Source: Allobosea sp. Tri-44 (GTDB lineage Bacteria; Pseudomonadota; Alphaproteobacteria; Rhizobiales; Beijerinckiaceae). From it: 64,000 bases of DNA. The notes below the pieces were generated by a model. The model had not been told where the DNA came from and searched no databases. It saw nothing but the letters and a program-made list of their open reading frames with translations. Positions 36,838 through 46,509 of this stretch are shown here, piece after piece (positions within the stretch are counted from its first letter, which is position 1; every line of letters starts with the position of its first letter). Made by a program: the position numbers and the translations under genes. The DNA lies in NCBI RefSeq assembly GCF_004123845.1, contig NZ_NBDP01000023.1:166951-230950 (forward strand), read 5' to 3'.

Positions 36838-37286
36838 GGCTTGACCGCTCCCTGAGCCGCGCCCTGGCCGGTGTTCTCTAATCCGACCAATGCGATCTTG
36901 AGATAGCCCGCCTGGCGCAGCTTGTTCATGACCTCCATCAGCTCGCGATAGGCTACGGCCCCATCGGCGCGCAGGAAGACGCGCTGCTCGCGATCATTGC
37001 TGGTCTGGCGGTCGAGCACGGCCTGCAGCTGCTCGCGCGGCACCGTGTCGTTGCCGAGCGCGAGCGAGAGGTCCTGCTTGACGGTCAGGAAGACCGGCTT
37101 GTCGGGCCGCGGCTGTGTTTGCGCGTTCGAAACCGGCAGGTCGACCGCGACGTCGACCGTCGAGAGCGGCGCCGCGACCATGAAGATGATCAGCAGCACC
37201 AGGATCACGTCGATGAACGGCGTGACATTGATCTCGCTGACTTCGCCGAGATCGCCGTCCTGCGGTTCCTTGAGCGAAACGGCCAT
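36834..37286 (-). CDS. exbD: Biopolymer transport protein ExbD
   Basis: A 150-residue ExbD: a short cytosolic start with MAVSLKEPQDGDLGEVSEIN, then one membrane helix (VTPFIDVILVLLIIFMVAAP) with the essential Asp, then a periplasmic domain. It harvests the proton gradient with ExbB and passes the energy to TonB. It lies 3 bases after the exbB stop and overlaps tonB. Confidence 0.96.
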   Translation of the reverse strand: MAVSLKEPQDGDLGEVSEINVTPFIDVILVLLIIFMVAAPLSTVDVAVDLPVSNAQTQPRPDKPVFLTVKQDLSLALGNDTVPREQLQAVLDRQTSNDREQRVFLRADGAVAYRELMEVMNKLRQAGYLKIALVGLENTGQGAAQGAVKP

Positions 37287-37289
37287 CGC

Positions 37290-38336
<1,047 letters not shown>

Positions 38337-38479
38337 CGACTCTGGTCCACGGTCTTGCGACGCTCCTCACTGGCGGGAGCGCTTTCAGGGCGAGGCCGGC
38401 CTCAATGGAAGCGTCCTCGGGTGATCGCGGAGCACCGACCCGGAAAGGGACAGCATGGAAGGCGACCGTCCCCAGCAGT

Positions 38480-38540
38480 TAAACCAGAGCGAATTGGTTA
38501 GCAAATACAATAATTTACACGTATTCTAAAGTAACGTGTC
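38480..38540 (-). promoter_or_regulatory. AT-rich promoter region of exbB-exbD-tonB
   Basis: This ~60-base patch is strikingly AT-rich for the window. It contains an ACACGT/ACGTGT dyad (38517-38539) with an 11-base spacer, and on the minus strand a TTTAGAAT half resembling iron-control elements read by Irr or RirA in Rhizobiales. A promoter for exbB is expected here. The assignment to a specific iron regulator is tentative. Confidence 0.45.
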
Positions 38541-38603
38541 CGCTGCTTTTCTGTCCGGAACAGTTCACGTATTCCGGGGGCTTCGCCCGATCGCAGGGTT
38601 GCT

Positions 38604-40016
38604 TCACCTTCGCGCGAGCACCGCGCCGGGATTGAGGATGCCGAGCGGATCGAAGGCCAGCTTGACCGCTCTCATCAGCTCCAGCGCCCCCGGCTGGGCT
38701 GACTGCAACAGCGCATTGGTGAGGCTACGGCCGATGCCGTGCTCGGCAGTGATGCTGCCGCCGAAATCGCCGATGATCGCGAAGATGCGCTCGTTGACGG
38801 TGGTGGCGAGTTCGCCGAGCTGATCCCGCGGGGTTTGTTGCGGGAACAGCAGGACGACATGGATATTGCCGTCGCCGACATGGCCGACGAAGAACGTTCT
38901 CGCCTCCGAGAAGCGCTCGGCGGCGATCGCCTCGACCGCCGCGATGAAGGCCGGGACATCGGCGACCGCGACGCTGGTATCGTGCGAAACGGTCGGGCCG
39001 GCACGGCGGTTCGCTTCTGCGACGGCGAAGCGCAGATGCCAGATCGCCTTGGCCTGCGCCTCGCTTTGCGCGATCGCGGCGTCCTGCAATAGGCTCTGCT
39101 CCAGCGCCGTCGCGAGTGTCTTGGTCAGCAATTCGCCAACCCGCCCGGCCGGGTCGCTATCGCCGAGCTCGATGAAGACATACCAGCTGTGGCGCCGTTC
39201 GAGGGGAAAGGCGGTGCCGGGTACGAGATCGAGAGCGAGGCCCATCTCGCCATCGCACATCAGTTCGAAGCTGGAGATGCGTTCGCCGGCCGACTGCTTC
39301 AGCAAGGATAGCAGCTTCAGCGCGGCCGATGGGCTGTCGAGACCACACAGTGCCGTAGCGCTGACACGCTGCCTTGGAAACAGCCGGAAGGTCGCTGCCG
39401 TCACCACCGCCAGCGTGCCTTCCGAGCCGATGACAAGCTCCTTCAGCGCGTAACCGGCATTGTCCTTGCGCAGTGGCTTCAGGCCTTGGATCACGGCGCC
39501 GTCGGCACGGACATACTCCAGGCCGAGCACGAGATCGCGCACCGTGCCGTAGCGGATGACGTTGATGCCGCCGGCATTGGTCGAGACCACCCCGCCGATC
39601 TGGCACGAGCCCTCGCTGCCGAGGCAGAGCGGAAAGAGCCGGTCTTGCGCAGCCGCCGCTTGCTGGACATCAGCGAGGATGCAGCCGGCCTCGGCGGTCA
39701 GCGTGTCGCCCTTGGTGTCGATCGCTCTGATCCGGTTGAGGCGTGCCAGCGAGAGCACGACCGCTTTGCCTGAGCCATCCGGCGTCGCGCCTCCCGACAA
39801 GCCGGTATTGCCGCCTTGCGGCACGATCGGCGTGCGGGTCGCCGTTGCCCAGCGCAGGATGGCCGAGACCTCTTCGACGCTGCGGGGGCGGAGCAGGGCG
39901 AGTGCCGCGCCCCGGTGCTTGCCGCGCCAGTCGGTGAGCTGCGGCGCCATCGCCTGCGGATCGGTGACGATGGCGGCCGGATCGAGCGTCGCGCGCAGGC
40001 CGTCGAGCGGGTTCAT
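38604..40016 (-). CDS. FAD-linked oxidase (GlcD / D-2-hydroxyacid dehydrogenase type)
   Basis: A 470-residue flavoprotein. The PCMH-type FAD site PQGGNTGLSGGATPDG is in the first third, with VSTNAGG later, and the C-terminal FAD-oxidase domain has GHVGDGNIHVVLLF and TAEHGIGRS. This is the D-lactate/glycolate/2-hydroxyglutarate dehydrogenase family, which passes electrons to quinone or cytochrome. As the last gene of the sugar-acid operon it may oxidise a 2-hydroxyacid product such as lactate or glycolate. ATG at 40016 lies 4 bases after the SDR stop; an ATG at 40037 inside that gene is less likely. Confidence 0.88.
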   Translation of the reverse strand: MNPLDGLRATLDPAAIVTDPQAMAPQLTDWRGKHRGAALALLRPRSVEEVSAILRWATATRTPIVPQGGNTGLSGGATPDGSGKAVVLSLARLNRIRAIDTKGDTLTAEAGCILADVQQAAAAQDRLFPLCLGSEGSCQIGGVVSTNAGGINVIRYGTVRDLVLGLEYVRADGAVIQGLKPLRKDNAGYALKELVIGSEGTLAVVTAATFRLFPRQRVSATALCGLDSPSAALKLLSLLKQSAGERISSFELMCDGEMGLALDLVPGTAFPLERRHSWYVFIELGDSDPAGRVGELLTKTLATALEQSLLQDAAIAQSEAQAKAIWHLRFAVAEANRRAGPTVSHDTSVAVADVPAFIAAVEAIAAERFSEARTFFVGHVGDGNIHVVLLFPQQTPRDQLGELATTVNERIFAIIGDFGGSITAEHGIGRSLTNALLQSAQPGALELMRAVKLAFDPLGILNPGAVLARR

Positions 40017-40020
40017 CGGC

Positions 40021-40785
40021 TCAGACCGTGCCGGCATCGACGATGAAGTTCTGGCCGGTGCACATGCGCGAGACGTCGGAGCAGAGGAAGAGTACCATCT
40101 GGGCGATGTCCTCCGGCAGGATCTCGCCCTTCAGCGCCTGTGCGGCCTGGTTGGCCGCGCCCTTCTCCGGCGTCCACCAATTGGTACGCTGGCGCTCGGT
40201 CATCACCCAGCCCGGCGTGACGCAATTGACCCTGATGCCATCGGGCCCGAGCCCCCGCGCCAGCGAGCGGGTGAAGCCGATCACCGCCGATTTCGCCGTG
40301 GTGTAGGCGATCATGTGCGGCGAGCCCTTCATCCACGAGGTCGAGGACAGGTTGACCAACGCCCCGCCGCCGAGGCCGCGCATGTCCGGCGCCAGCGCCT
40401 GCGCCACGAACATCATCGGCCGGAGGTTCACGGCGAGCCGGTCGTCCCAGTACTCCGGCGTCACCGCCTCGAATTCGTGCCGCTCGTCATGGCCGGCATT
40501 GTTGACGCCGATGGCGAAAGGGTCGTGGAGGGCACGGGCCGCGGCGATCGCGGCTTGCGTCGCCGGGATGTCGCGCAGGTCGACTTCATGGAACGAGACC
40601 GTGCCGCCGGCCGCCGAAAGCTTGGCCGCGAGCTGCTCGCCGCGCATGGCATCGATGTCGAGGAAGGCGACCCTGGCGCCTTGCCGCGCCAAGGCCTCGA
40701 CGACGGCGCGGCCGATGCCGTCGGCTCCGCCGGTGACGAGGGCCGCCTTGCCGGCAAGATCGGGATAGCTGGCTTCGACCCTCAA
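40021..40785 (-). CDS. Short-chain dehydrogenase in the sugar-acid operon
   Basis: A 254-residue SDR: VTGGADGIGRAV for the cofactor, NNAG, and the catalytic YTTAK. It starts with TTG at 40785, overlapping the stop of the IclR-SMP-30 gene by 4 bases (TTGA), with GGAG eight bases upstream. It would oxidise a sugar, sugar alcohol or hydroxyacid intermediate of the pathway. A longer frame exists upstream but only inside the preceding gene. Confidence 0.88.
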   Translation of the reverse strand: MRVEASYPDLAGKAALVTGGADGIGRAVVEALARQGARVAFLDIDAMRGEQLAAKLSAAGGTVSFHEVDLRDIPATQAAIAAARALHDPFAIGVNNAGHDERHEFEAVTPEYWDDRLAVNLRPMMFVAQALAPDMRGLGGGALVNLSSTSWMKGSPHMIAYTTAKSAVIGFTRSLARGLGPDGIRVNCVTPGWVMTERQRTNWWTPEKGAANQAAQALKGEILPEDIAQMVLFLCSDVSRMCTGQNFIVDAGTV

Positions 40786-42521
40786 CCGCCGAACTCCGCG
40801 GCGGGCAGGCCGGGCACGTCGACCGGCAAGGTGAAGAGCCCGCCCGAGAACGGCGCTTCGGCCAGAACTCGCGAGGGCAGGCGGATGCGCGCCGAAGTGA
40901 TGAACAGCGTCTTGAGGTCCGGCCCGCCGAAGGCGAGGCTGGTCGGGCGCGGCACCGGCAGCCAGACCTCCCGATCCAGCCTGCCGTCCGGCGCATAGCG
41001 GTGCAGGCACCAGCCATCCCAGATCGCGCACCAGACGAAGCCCTCGGCGTCGACGGCGAGCCCATCCGGTCGGCCGGAGACCTCGGCGAAGACGCGGCGA
41101 TTGGCGAGCGTCCCGGCCTTGGCCTCGAACTCATAGGCGTAGATGCGGCTATGGGCGGAATCGACGAAGTAAAAGGTCCGGCCGTCCGGGCTCCAGTCGA
41201 GCCCATTGGCGACGGTCAGCCCGCTCTCCTGCCGTTGCCAGGAGAGATCGGGTGCGATCGCGTAGAGCGCGCCGGAGGCGCGGCTGGCGTCGAGCCGCAT
41301 CGTCCCGGCCCAGAGTCGGCCCTGCCGGTCGCATTTGCCGTCGTTGAAGCGGTTGTCGGGAATGTCGGCCTCAGGGTCGGCGAGCGCCGTCAGCCGCCCG
41401 CTGGCGAAATCGAAGGCCTCCAGCCCTTCCTGCGTCAGCACCACCAGCCCGCCGCCACGGCGGCCGAGCACGGCGCTGACCAGGCGCGGCAGCGTCACCT
41501 CCTCGTTGTTGCCGGTCGCCGGGTCGAAACGGTTGACCGAGGGCGCGAGAATATCGACCCAGTAGAGCCGCTGCTCGCCGGCCGACCAATAGGGCCCCTC
41601 GGCGAGATGCGCGCCCCAGGGCAGGACGCATTGGACATTGGGATCGACTGGCCGAGCCGAGCGCGGCGCTGGGCTGATGTTCATCTGTGTCGCGCCGACA
41701 TTGCCGGAGATCTGCCTGGCAGCTGCCATCAGGTCGCGGCCGGTGGTGTGCAACCGCTCCCGCGTCAGGCGCGAGGACGGGCCGAACACGCCGATCGCCG
41801 CAACGGCGCGGCCGGTATGGTCGAAGATCGGCGCCGCCACCGAGGCGACGCCGGCGACATGCTCCTCCTGCGAGACGGCGTAGCCGCGCGCCCGTGTCAG
41901 AGCGAGGTCGGCGGCGAGGGCTTCCTCCTCGATGATCGTCGTCTCGGTGAAGCGTTCGAGCTTGAGCCGATCGACGAGCGCCCGCTGCTCATGCGGCTGG
42001 ACGAAGGCGAGCAAAGCCTTGCCGCCGGCGGTGCAATGCAGCGGCGCGCGCCGGCCGATCTCGATGCGAAAGCCATAAGGGCCGCCGCGGCTGCGCTGGT
42101 CGATATAGAGCAGCTCGCCATTGTCGATGGCGCAGAGCGCGGCGGTCTCGCGCGTCTCCTCGGCGAGCCGGTCGAGTGCCGGCGCGCCGGCGCCGCGCAG
42201 GTCGAAGGATTCCCAGACGCGGTGGGCGAGCTCGAACAGGCGGTGGCCGAGCCTGTAGGTGTTGTCGCTCTCCTCGTGCCGGATCAGGCGGAAGGTGAGG
42301 AGCGTGTTGAGCATGCGCGCCAGCGTGCCCTTGGGCAGGCCGGTCGCGGCCTGCAGGTCGCGAAAGCGCGGCGGCGCCGATGCCTCGCCGATCACGTCGA
42401 GCAAATAGAGGCCCTTGGCGAGGGCAGCCGCGCCGGTCGGGACGTCGCGCTCGCCCGGCGTCAGGACGCGCGCTTCACCCGCGTCTGCACTGCCTCGCCG
42501 ATCATGCGCTCGAAGGTCCAT
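40782..42521 (-). CDS. Fusion of an IclR-family regulator and an SMP-30/gluconolactonase domain
   Basis: A 579-residue two-domain protein. Residues about 30-275 are an IclR regulator: a winged HTH (FRDLQAATGLPKGTLARMLN) and an effector-binding domain (TAGGKALLAF). Residues about 295-575 are an SMP-30-type six-bladed lactonase with the metal ligands visible as EGPYW, RFNDGKCD, NGLDWSPDG and GRPDGLAVD. The likely role is to bind and hydrolyse the pathway lactone while sensing it to control the operon. No start codon lies between the ATG at 42521 and the HTH, so the gene overlaps the upstream epimerase gene by 61 bases unless a CTG at 42464 is used. This fusion is uncommon. Confidence 0.9.
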   Translation of the reverse strand: MDLRAHDRRGSADAGEARVLTPGERDVPTGAAALAKGLYLLDVIGEASAPPRFRDLQAATGLPKGTLARMLNTLLTFRLIRHEESDNTYRLGHRLFELAHRVWESFDLRGAGAPALDRLAEETRETAALCAIDNGELLYIDQRSRGGPYGFRIEIGRRAPLHCTAGGKALLAFVQPHEQRALVDRLKLERFTETTIIEEEALAADLALTRARGYAVSQEEHVAGVASVAAPIFDHTGRAVAAIGVFGPSSRLTRERLHTTGRDLMAAARQISGNVGATQMNISPAPRSARPVDPNVQCVLPWGAHLAEGPYWSAGEQRLYWVDILAPSVNRFDPATGNNEEVTLPRLVSAVLGRRGGGLVVLTQEGLEAFDFASGRLTALADPEADIPDNRFNDGKCDRQGRLWAGTMRLDASRASGALYAIAPDLSWQRQESGLTVANGLDWSPDGRTFYFVDSAHSRIYAYEFEAKAGTLANRRVFAEVSGRPDGLAVDAEGFVWCAIWDGWCLHRYAPDGRLDREVWLPVPRPTSLAFGGPDLKTLFITSARIRLPSRVLAEAPFSGGLFTLPVDVPGLPAAEFGG

Positions 42522-43444
42522 TGCGGCTCAAATCCCAGTTCGGTCCGGATCCTGGCGTTCGACGTCTCGTAGAAGACGCCGGCGCCGGGCAGGTCGATGG
42601 TCTTCAATGGCAGCCCCGTCAACTCCGCCATCCTTGGTAGGGCGGCGGCGAAGTCGACCGGTTCGGTCGCGCCGAGATTATAGGTGCGCCCGGCGGCGCG
42701 CTCGTCCGACAGCGCCAGCAGGATGCCGGCGACCATGTCGCGCGTGTCGGTGATGTGCATGCGGAAGGGCCGGCCGGCCTCGTTGCGCGACAGCACCAAG
42801 GCCTCGCGCCCGTCGTCGATGGCCCGCAGGGCCGCGACGGCGGCAGCATTGCCGAAGCCGTCCTGCTGCCGGATCTTCGGCTGCAGGAAGAAGCGCGGGC
42901 CGGAGAAGAAGCTGCCGGGATCGAGCAGTTCGCTCGCATCCTGCGTATGCGAGAAGCGCAAGATCGTCGCCGGGGTGCCGCTCGTCCGCTCGAAGAAGCG
43001 CACGATCTCTTCGCCGAGCAGCTTGCTCAAACCATAGGGCGAGCGCGGCTTCAGCGGATGATCCTCGTCGATCGGCTGATAGTCCGGCACGTTCTCGGGA
43101 TAGACCTCGCCGGAGGAGGCGAAGACGAGGCGCTTCGGCTTCACCGCCGCGGCCTCCTCCAGCAGCACGCGCGTGCCCTCGACATTGGCGGAGAACAGCC
43201 TGTCGCGGTCGGCCGGCAGCCAGGACATGAAGGCGCCGAGATGCAGGATCACCTCCGCACCCTGCACGGCCTTCCTTGCGGAGGCTCGGTCGTCGAAGCC
43301 GCCGAGCACCTCGCGATAAGCGGGATGACCAATGCCGCTGGCGCGCAGGTCGAAGCCGGTGACGGGATGCCCCGCGTCGAGCAGTTGCCGGGCGACGCGC
43401 GAGCCGACGCGCCCGGCGCTGCCGGTGACCAGGATGGTGCTCAT
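42461..43444 (-). CDS. NAD-dependent epimerase/dehydratase family (possible uronate/aldose dehydrogenase)
   Basis: A 327-residue extended SDR. The NAD(P) motif is VTGSAGRVGSRV and the active-site pair is the YGLSK tyrosine/lysine. In sugar-acid operons such proteins are often uronate or aldose 1-dehydrogenases that make the lactone cleaved by the adjacent SMP-30 enzyme, which fits this context, but an epimerase role is equally possible. It overlaps the ABC ATPase stop by 4 bases. Confidence 0.87.
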   Translation of the reverse strand: MSTILVTGSAGRVGSRVARQLLDAGHPVTGFDLRASGIGHPAYREVLGGFDDRASARKAVQGAEVILHLGAFMSWLPADRDRLFSANVEGTRVLLEEAAAVKPKRLVFASSGEVYPENVPDYQPIDEDHPLKPRSPYGLSKLLGEEIVRFFERTSGTPATILRFSHTQDASELLDPGSFFSGPRFFLQPKIRQQDGFGNAAAVAALRAIDDGREALVLSRNEAGRPFRMHITDTRDMVAGILLALSDERAAGRTYNLGATEPVDFAAALPRMAELTGLPLKTIDLPGAGVFYETSNARIRTELGFEPQWTFERMIGEAVQTRVKRAS

Positions 43445-44562
43445 CGGATCGCCTCGCCGCTGGCGGCATCGAAGACGTGCAGTCGGGCCGGGTCGAAGGA
43501 CAGCGTCAGCGTCGCCTCGCGCGGTCGTGGCTCCTGATTGATCAGGCGGGCGATCAGCGAGGTCCGCCGCGCCTCGTCCTCGCCGCCGGAGCCCGCCTCG
43601 CGACGGTGTTCCTCGGGCAGGTCGACATAGACATATTGCTCGCTGCCGAGGCTCTCGATCAGCCTCGGCGTCACTGTGAAGGGGACCTGCCCTGCCCCGG
43701 CTGTGATGTGCTCGGGCCTGAGGCCGACGACGATGTCCTTGCCGGCGAGCGCAGCGGCATTCGCGACGGGCAGCGCCACATCATGGCCGAAAAGCTTTGC
43801 CGTGGCTCCATCGCTCGCAGCCTCGGCCTTTGCCTTGAGGAAGTTCATGCCCGGCGAGCCGATGAAGCCGGCGACGAAGAGATTGGCCGGCTCGCGGAAC
43901 ATCACATCGGGCGGTGCGATCTGCTGGATCACGCCATCCTTCATGATGACGATGCGGTCGGCCATCGTCATCGCCTCGGTCTGGTCGTGGGTGACGTAGA
44001 TCGTGGTGACGCGCAGCCTCTTGTGCAGGGCGCTGATCTCGGCGCGGGTATGGACGCGCAATTTGGCGTCGAGATTGGAGAGCGGCTCGTCCATCAGGAA
44101 GGCCTGCGGCTCGCGCACGATCGCCCGGCCGAGCGCGACGCGCTGGCGCTGGCCGCCGGAGAGGGCGCGGGGCCGGCGTTCGAGCAGATGGTCGATGCCG
44201 AGAATCTTGGCGGCGTCAGCGACACGCCGCTCGATCTCGGCGGCGTCGGTGCCGCGCATCTTCAGGCCGAAGCCCATGTTCCTGGCGACCGTCAGATGCG
44301 GGTAGAGCGCGTAGTTCTGGAAGACCATGGCGATGTCGCGGTCGCCCGGCGCGAGGTCGGTGACATCTCGCTCGCCTATCGAGATCGTGCCGGAGGAAGC
44401 TTCCTCCAGCCCGGCGAGGATCTTGAGCATGGTCGACTTGCCGCAGCCGGACGGGCCGACGAGGACGACGAACTCGCCATCGGCGATGTCGAGCGAGAAC
44501 GCCTTGAGGACGGTGAGCCCGCCATAGGATTTGGTGACGCTGTCGATGCGGATTCCAGCCAT
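43441..44562 (-). CDS. Sugar ABC transporter ATP-binding protein (UgpC/MsmK type)
   Basis: A 373-residue ATPase. It has Walker A GPSGCGKST, signature LSGGQRQRVALGRA, Walker B LMDEPLSNLD and a C-terminal OB-fold regulatory domain typical of carbohydrate importers. It energises uptake of the operon's sugar with the two permeases and the binding protein encoded upstream. Confidence 0.95.
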   Translation of the reverse strand: MAGIRIDSVTKSYGGLTVLKAFSLDIADGEFVVLVGPSGCGKSTMLKILAGLEEASSGTISIGERDVTDLAPGDRDIAMVFQNYALYPHLTVARNMGFGLKMRGTDAAEIERRVADAAKILGIDHLLERRPRALSGGQRQRVALGRAIVREPQAFLMDEPLSNLDAKLRVHTRAEISALHKRLRVTTIYVTHDQTEAMTMADRIVIMKDGVIQQIAPPDVMFREPANLFVAGFIGSPGMNFLKAKAEAASDGATAKLFGHDVALPVANAAALAGKDIVVGLRPEHITAGAGQVPFTVTPRLIESLGSEQYVYVDLPEEHRREAGSGGEDEARRTSLIARLINQEPRPREATLTLSFDPARLHVFDAASGEAIR

Positions 44563-44572
44563 GCAGGTTCTC

Positions 44573-45403
44573 TTACTTCTCGGCCCCGGCCGTCAGGCCG
44601 CCGACGAGATAGCGTTCGAGGACAAGGTAGATCGCGAGGATCGGCAGGGCGACGAGGATGGAGGCGGCGGAGATGTCGCTCCAGTTCGAGATGTACTCGC
44701 CCTTCATCGTGGTGATGCCGAGATTGGCGGTCCAGTTGCCCTGGGCGTTGGTCAGGAAGGTGCGGGCATAGGCATAGTCCGACCAGGACAGCACGAAGCC
44801 GTAGAGCGCCGTCGCCGCCAGCCCTGGCGCCGAGACCGGCAGGATCACCCGGACCAGCGCGCCGAGCGGCGAGCAGCCGTCGACCATCGCCGCCTGCTCG
44901 AGCTCGCGCGGGATCGTGTCGAAATAGCCCTTCAGCATCCAGGTCGTGAACGGGATGATCAGCGTGGCGTGCGCCAGGATGATCGACCACAGGCTGCCGA
45001 TCAGCTCGAGATTGCGGAAGATGCCGAAGAGCGGGATCACCAGCAGCGTCGCCGGCAGCATCTTGGCGGTCAGGATGAACAGCCCGAGCGACTGGCCGCC
45101 GCGCACCCGAAAGCGCGACAGGCTGTAGCCGGCGAGCACCGAGACCACCATCGAGATCGCGACCGCACCGATCGCCGCCAAGGCCGAGTTGCCAAGCCAG
45201 AGCAGGATCGGCCGCTCGGCCATGATCTGGCCGAACACGCCCCAGCGCGGCTCAGCTGGCCAGAAGCTCGGCGGCAATTGCCGGAGTTGGCTCGGCTCGG
45301 AGAGCGCGGTGACGACGAGCCAGTAGATCGGGAAGACCAGGATGGCGCAGGTCAGGGCGACGCCGGCATAGAGCAGGGCGTGACGTGTGGTTTTCCGTCT
45401 CAT
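44573..45403 (-). CDS. Sugar ABC transporter permease (MalG type)
   Basis: A 276-residue permease with six predicted helices and the conserved EAA loop LEQAAMVDGCSPLGALVRVILP. It pairs with the 45414-46319 permease. It lies 10 bases from each neighbour. Confidence 0.93.
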   Translation of the reverse strand: MRRKTTRHALLYAGVALTCAILVFPIYWLVVTALSEPSQLRQLPPSFWPAEPRWGVFGQIMAERPILLWLGNSALAAIGAVAISMVVSVLAGYSLSRFRVRGGQSLGLFILTAKMLPATLLVIPLFGIFRNLELIGSLWSIILAHATLIIPFTTWMLKGYFDTIPRELEQAAMVDGCSPLGALVRVILPVSAPGLAATALYGFVLSWSDYAYARTFLTNAQGNWTANLGITTMKGEYISNWSDISAASILVALPILAIYLVLERYLVGGLTAGAEK

Positions 45404-45413
45404 CGCCGCCTCC

Positions 45414-46319
45414 TCAGATATTGTCCGGCGCGCGGGCGATCATCAGCCGGCTCGCGATCACGCAGACGATCAGGGTGATGACGCCGATGGCGGAGGCGTA
45501 GCCCATCTTGAAGAAGCCGAAGGCCTGCTCGTAGGTCATGATCGAGAGCGACTGCGTCGCCTTCAGCGGGCCGCCGCCGGTCAAGACGTAGATGATCGAG
45601 AAGTCGCGGAAGACCCAGAGCATCACCAGCACGAGCGTGACGCCGATCACCGGCATCAGCGAGGGGATGGTGATGTGGATGAGCCGCTGCCAGGCGCGGG
45701 CGCCATCGACCTTGGCGGCGTTGTAGAAATCCTCCGGGATCGACTGCAAACCGGCCAGCATCATGATCGAGACGAAGGGATAGCCCTTCCAGACCATCAC
45801 CGTGCAGACCACGGCGAAGGCTGCGTCAGGCGAGGAGAACCAGTTGATCGTCTGGTCGACCAGGCCGAGCTTGATGAAGAGCCAGTTCATCAGGCCGAAG
45901 GAGGAATCGAACAGCCAGGCGAAGATGACGACGGCGATCACCTCCGGGATTGCCCAGGGCAGGGCGACGAGCAGGCGCGCCAGCGCCTGGCCCTTGAAGC
46001 GGTTGTTGACCAGCAGCGCGGTGCTAAGCCCGAGCAGGAAGCAGAAGAACGAGACGATAGTGACGAGCTTGAACGTCACCCAGCAGGCGTACCAGAACTC
46101 CTCGGAGGCGAAGAGCCGCTCGTAATTGGCGGTGGTGAACGGCCGGCGCGGCTGGTCGAGCCGGGCGATGTTGACGTTCTGGAAGGAGAGATCGACCGAG
46201 ACGAAGAGCGGATAGACGATGATCAGCGCGATCAGCAGCACCGCCGGCGCCAGCAGCAGATAGCCGAGCCAGTGCCGCCGGCTCGGGCGGGCGAGGTCGA
46301 GGAAGGCTGATCGGGGCAT
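45414..46319 (-). CDS. Sugar ABC transporter permease (MalF type)
   Basis: A 301-residue permease with six predicted helices and the EAA-loop region YNAAKVDGARAWQRLIHITIP. ATG at 46319 with GGAAG upstream is preferred over a TTG at 46334. A palindromic repeat separates it from the binding-protein gene. Confidence 0.92.
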   Translation of the reverse strand: MPRSAFLDLARPSRRHWLGYLLLAPAVLLIALIIVYPLFVSVDLSFQNVNIARLDQPRRPFTTANYERLFASEEFWYACWVTFKLVTIVSFFCFLLGLSTALLVNNRFKGQALARLLVALPWAIPEVIAVVIFAWLFDSSFGLMNWLFIKLGLVDQTINWFSSPDAAFAVVCTVMVWKGYPFVSIMMLAGLQSIPEDFYNAAKVDGARAWQRLIHITIPSLMPVIGVTLVLVMLWVFRDFSIIYVLTGGGPLKATQSLSIMTYEQAFGFFKMGYASAIGVITLIVCVIASRLMIARAPDNI

Positions 46320-46359
46320 GGGTCGGGCTTCCAATTAGGGCGCGCGTTCCGCGACAGAC

Positions 46360-46502
46360 CCCCTCTCCCCTTGCGGGAGAGGGCTGGGGTGAGGGGTCGC
46401 GCGAGCTTTCCGGTCAGCCTCGCTGCGCTAGCCGGCAGACGCGCTGCGACCCCTCATCCGTCTCGGCTTCGCCGAGCCACCTTCTCCCGCAAGGGGAGAA
46501 GG
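46360..46502. repeat. 143-base palindromic intergenic element
   Basis: The CCCTCTCCCCTTGCGGGAGA arm is partly matched by CTTCTCCCGCAAGGGGAGAA at the far end, with GGGGTCGC/GCGACCCC inside. It is of the REP-like family in which both arms carry the CTCCCGCAAGGGGAG core. It sits within the sugar operon between the binding-protein and permease genes and may set the high binding-protein to permease ratio by stabilising the upstream mRNA. Confidence 0.75.
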
Positions 46503-46509
46503 AAAGGCC

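Noticed and set aside
41001..42572. 523-residue plus-strand open frame
   Set aside because: Antisense to the IclR-SMP-30 fusion.
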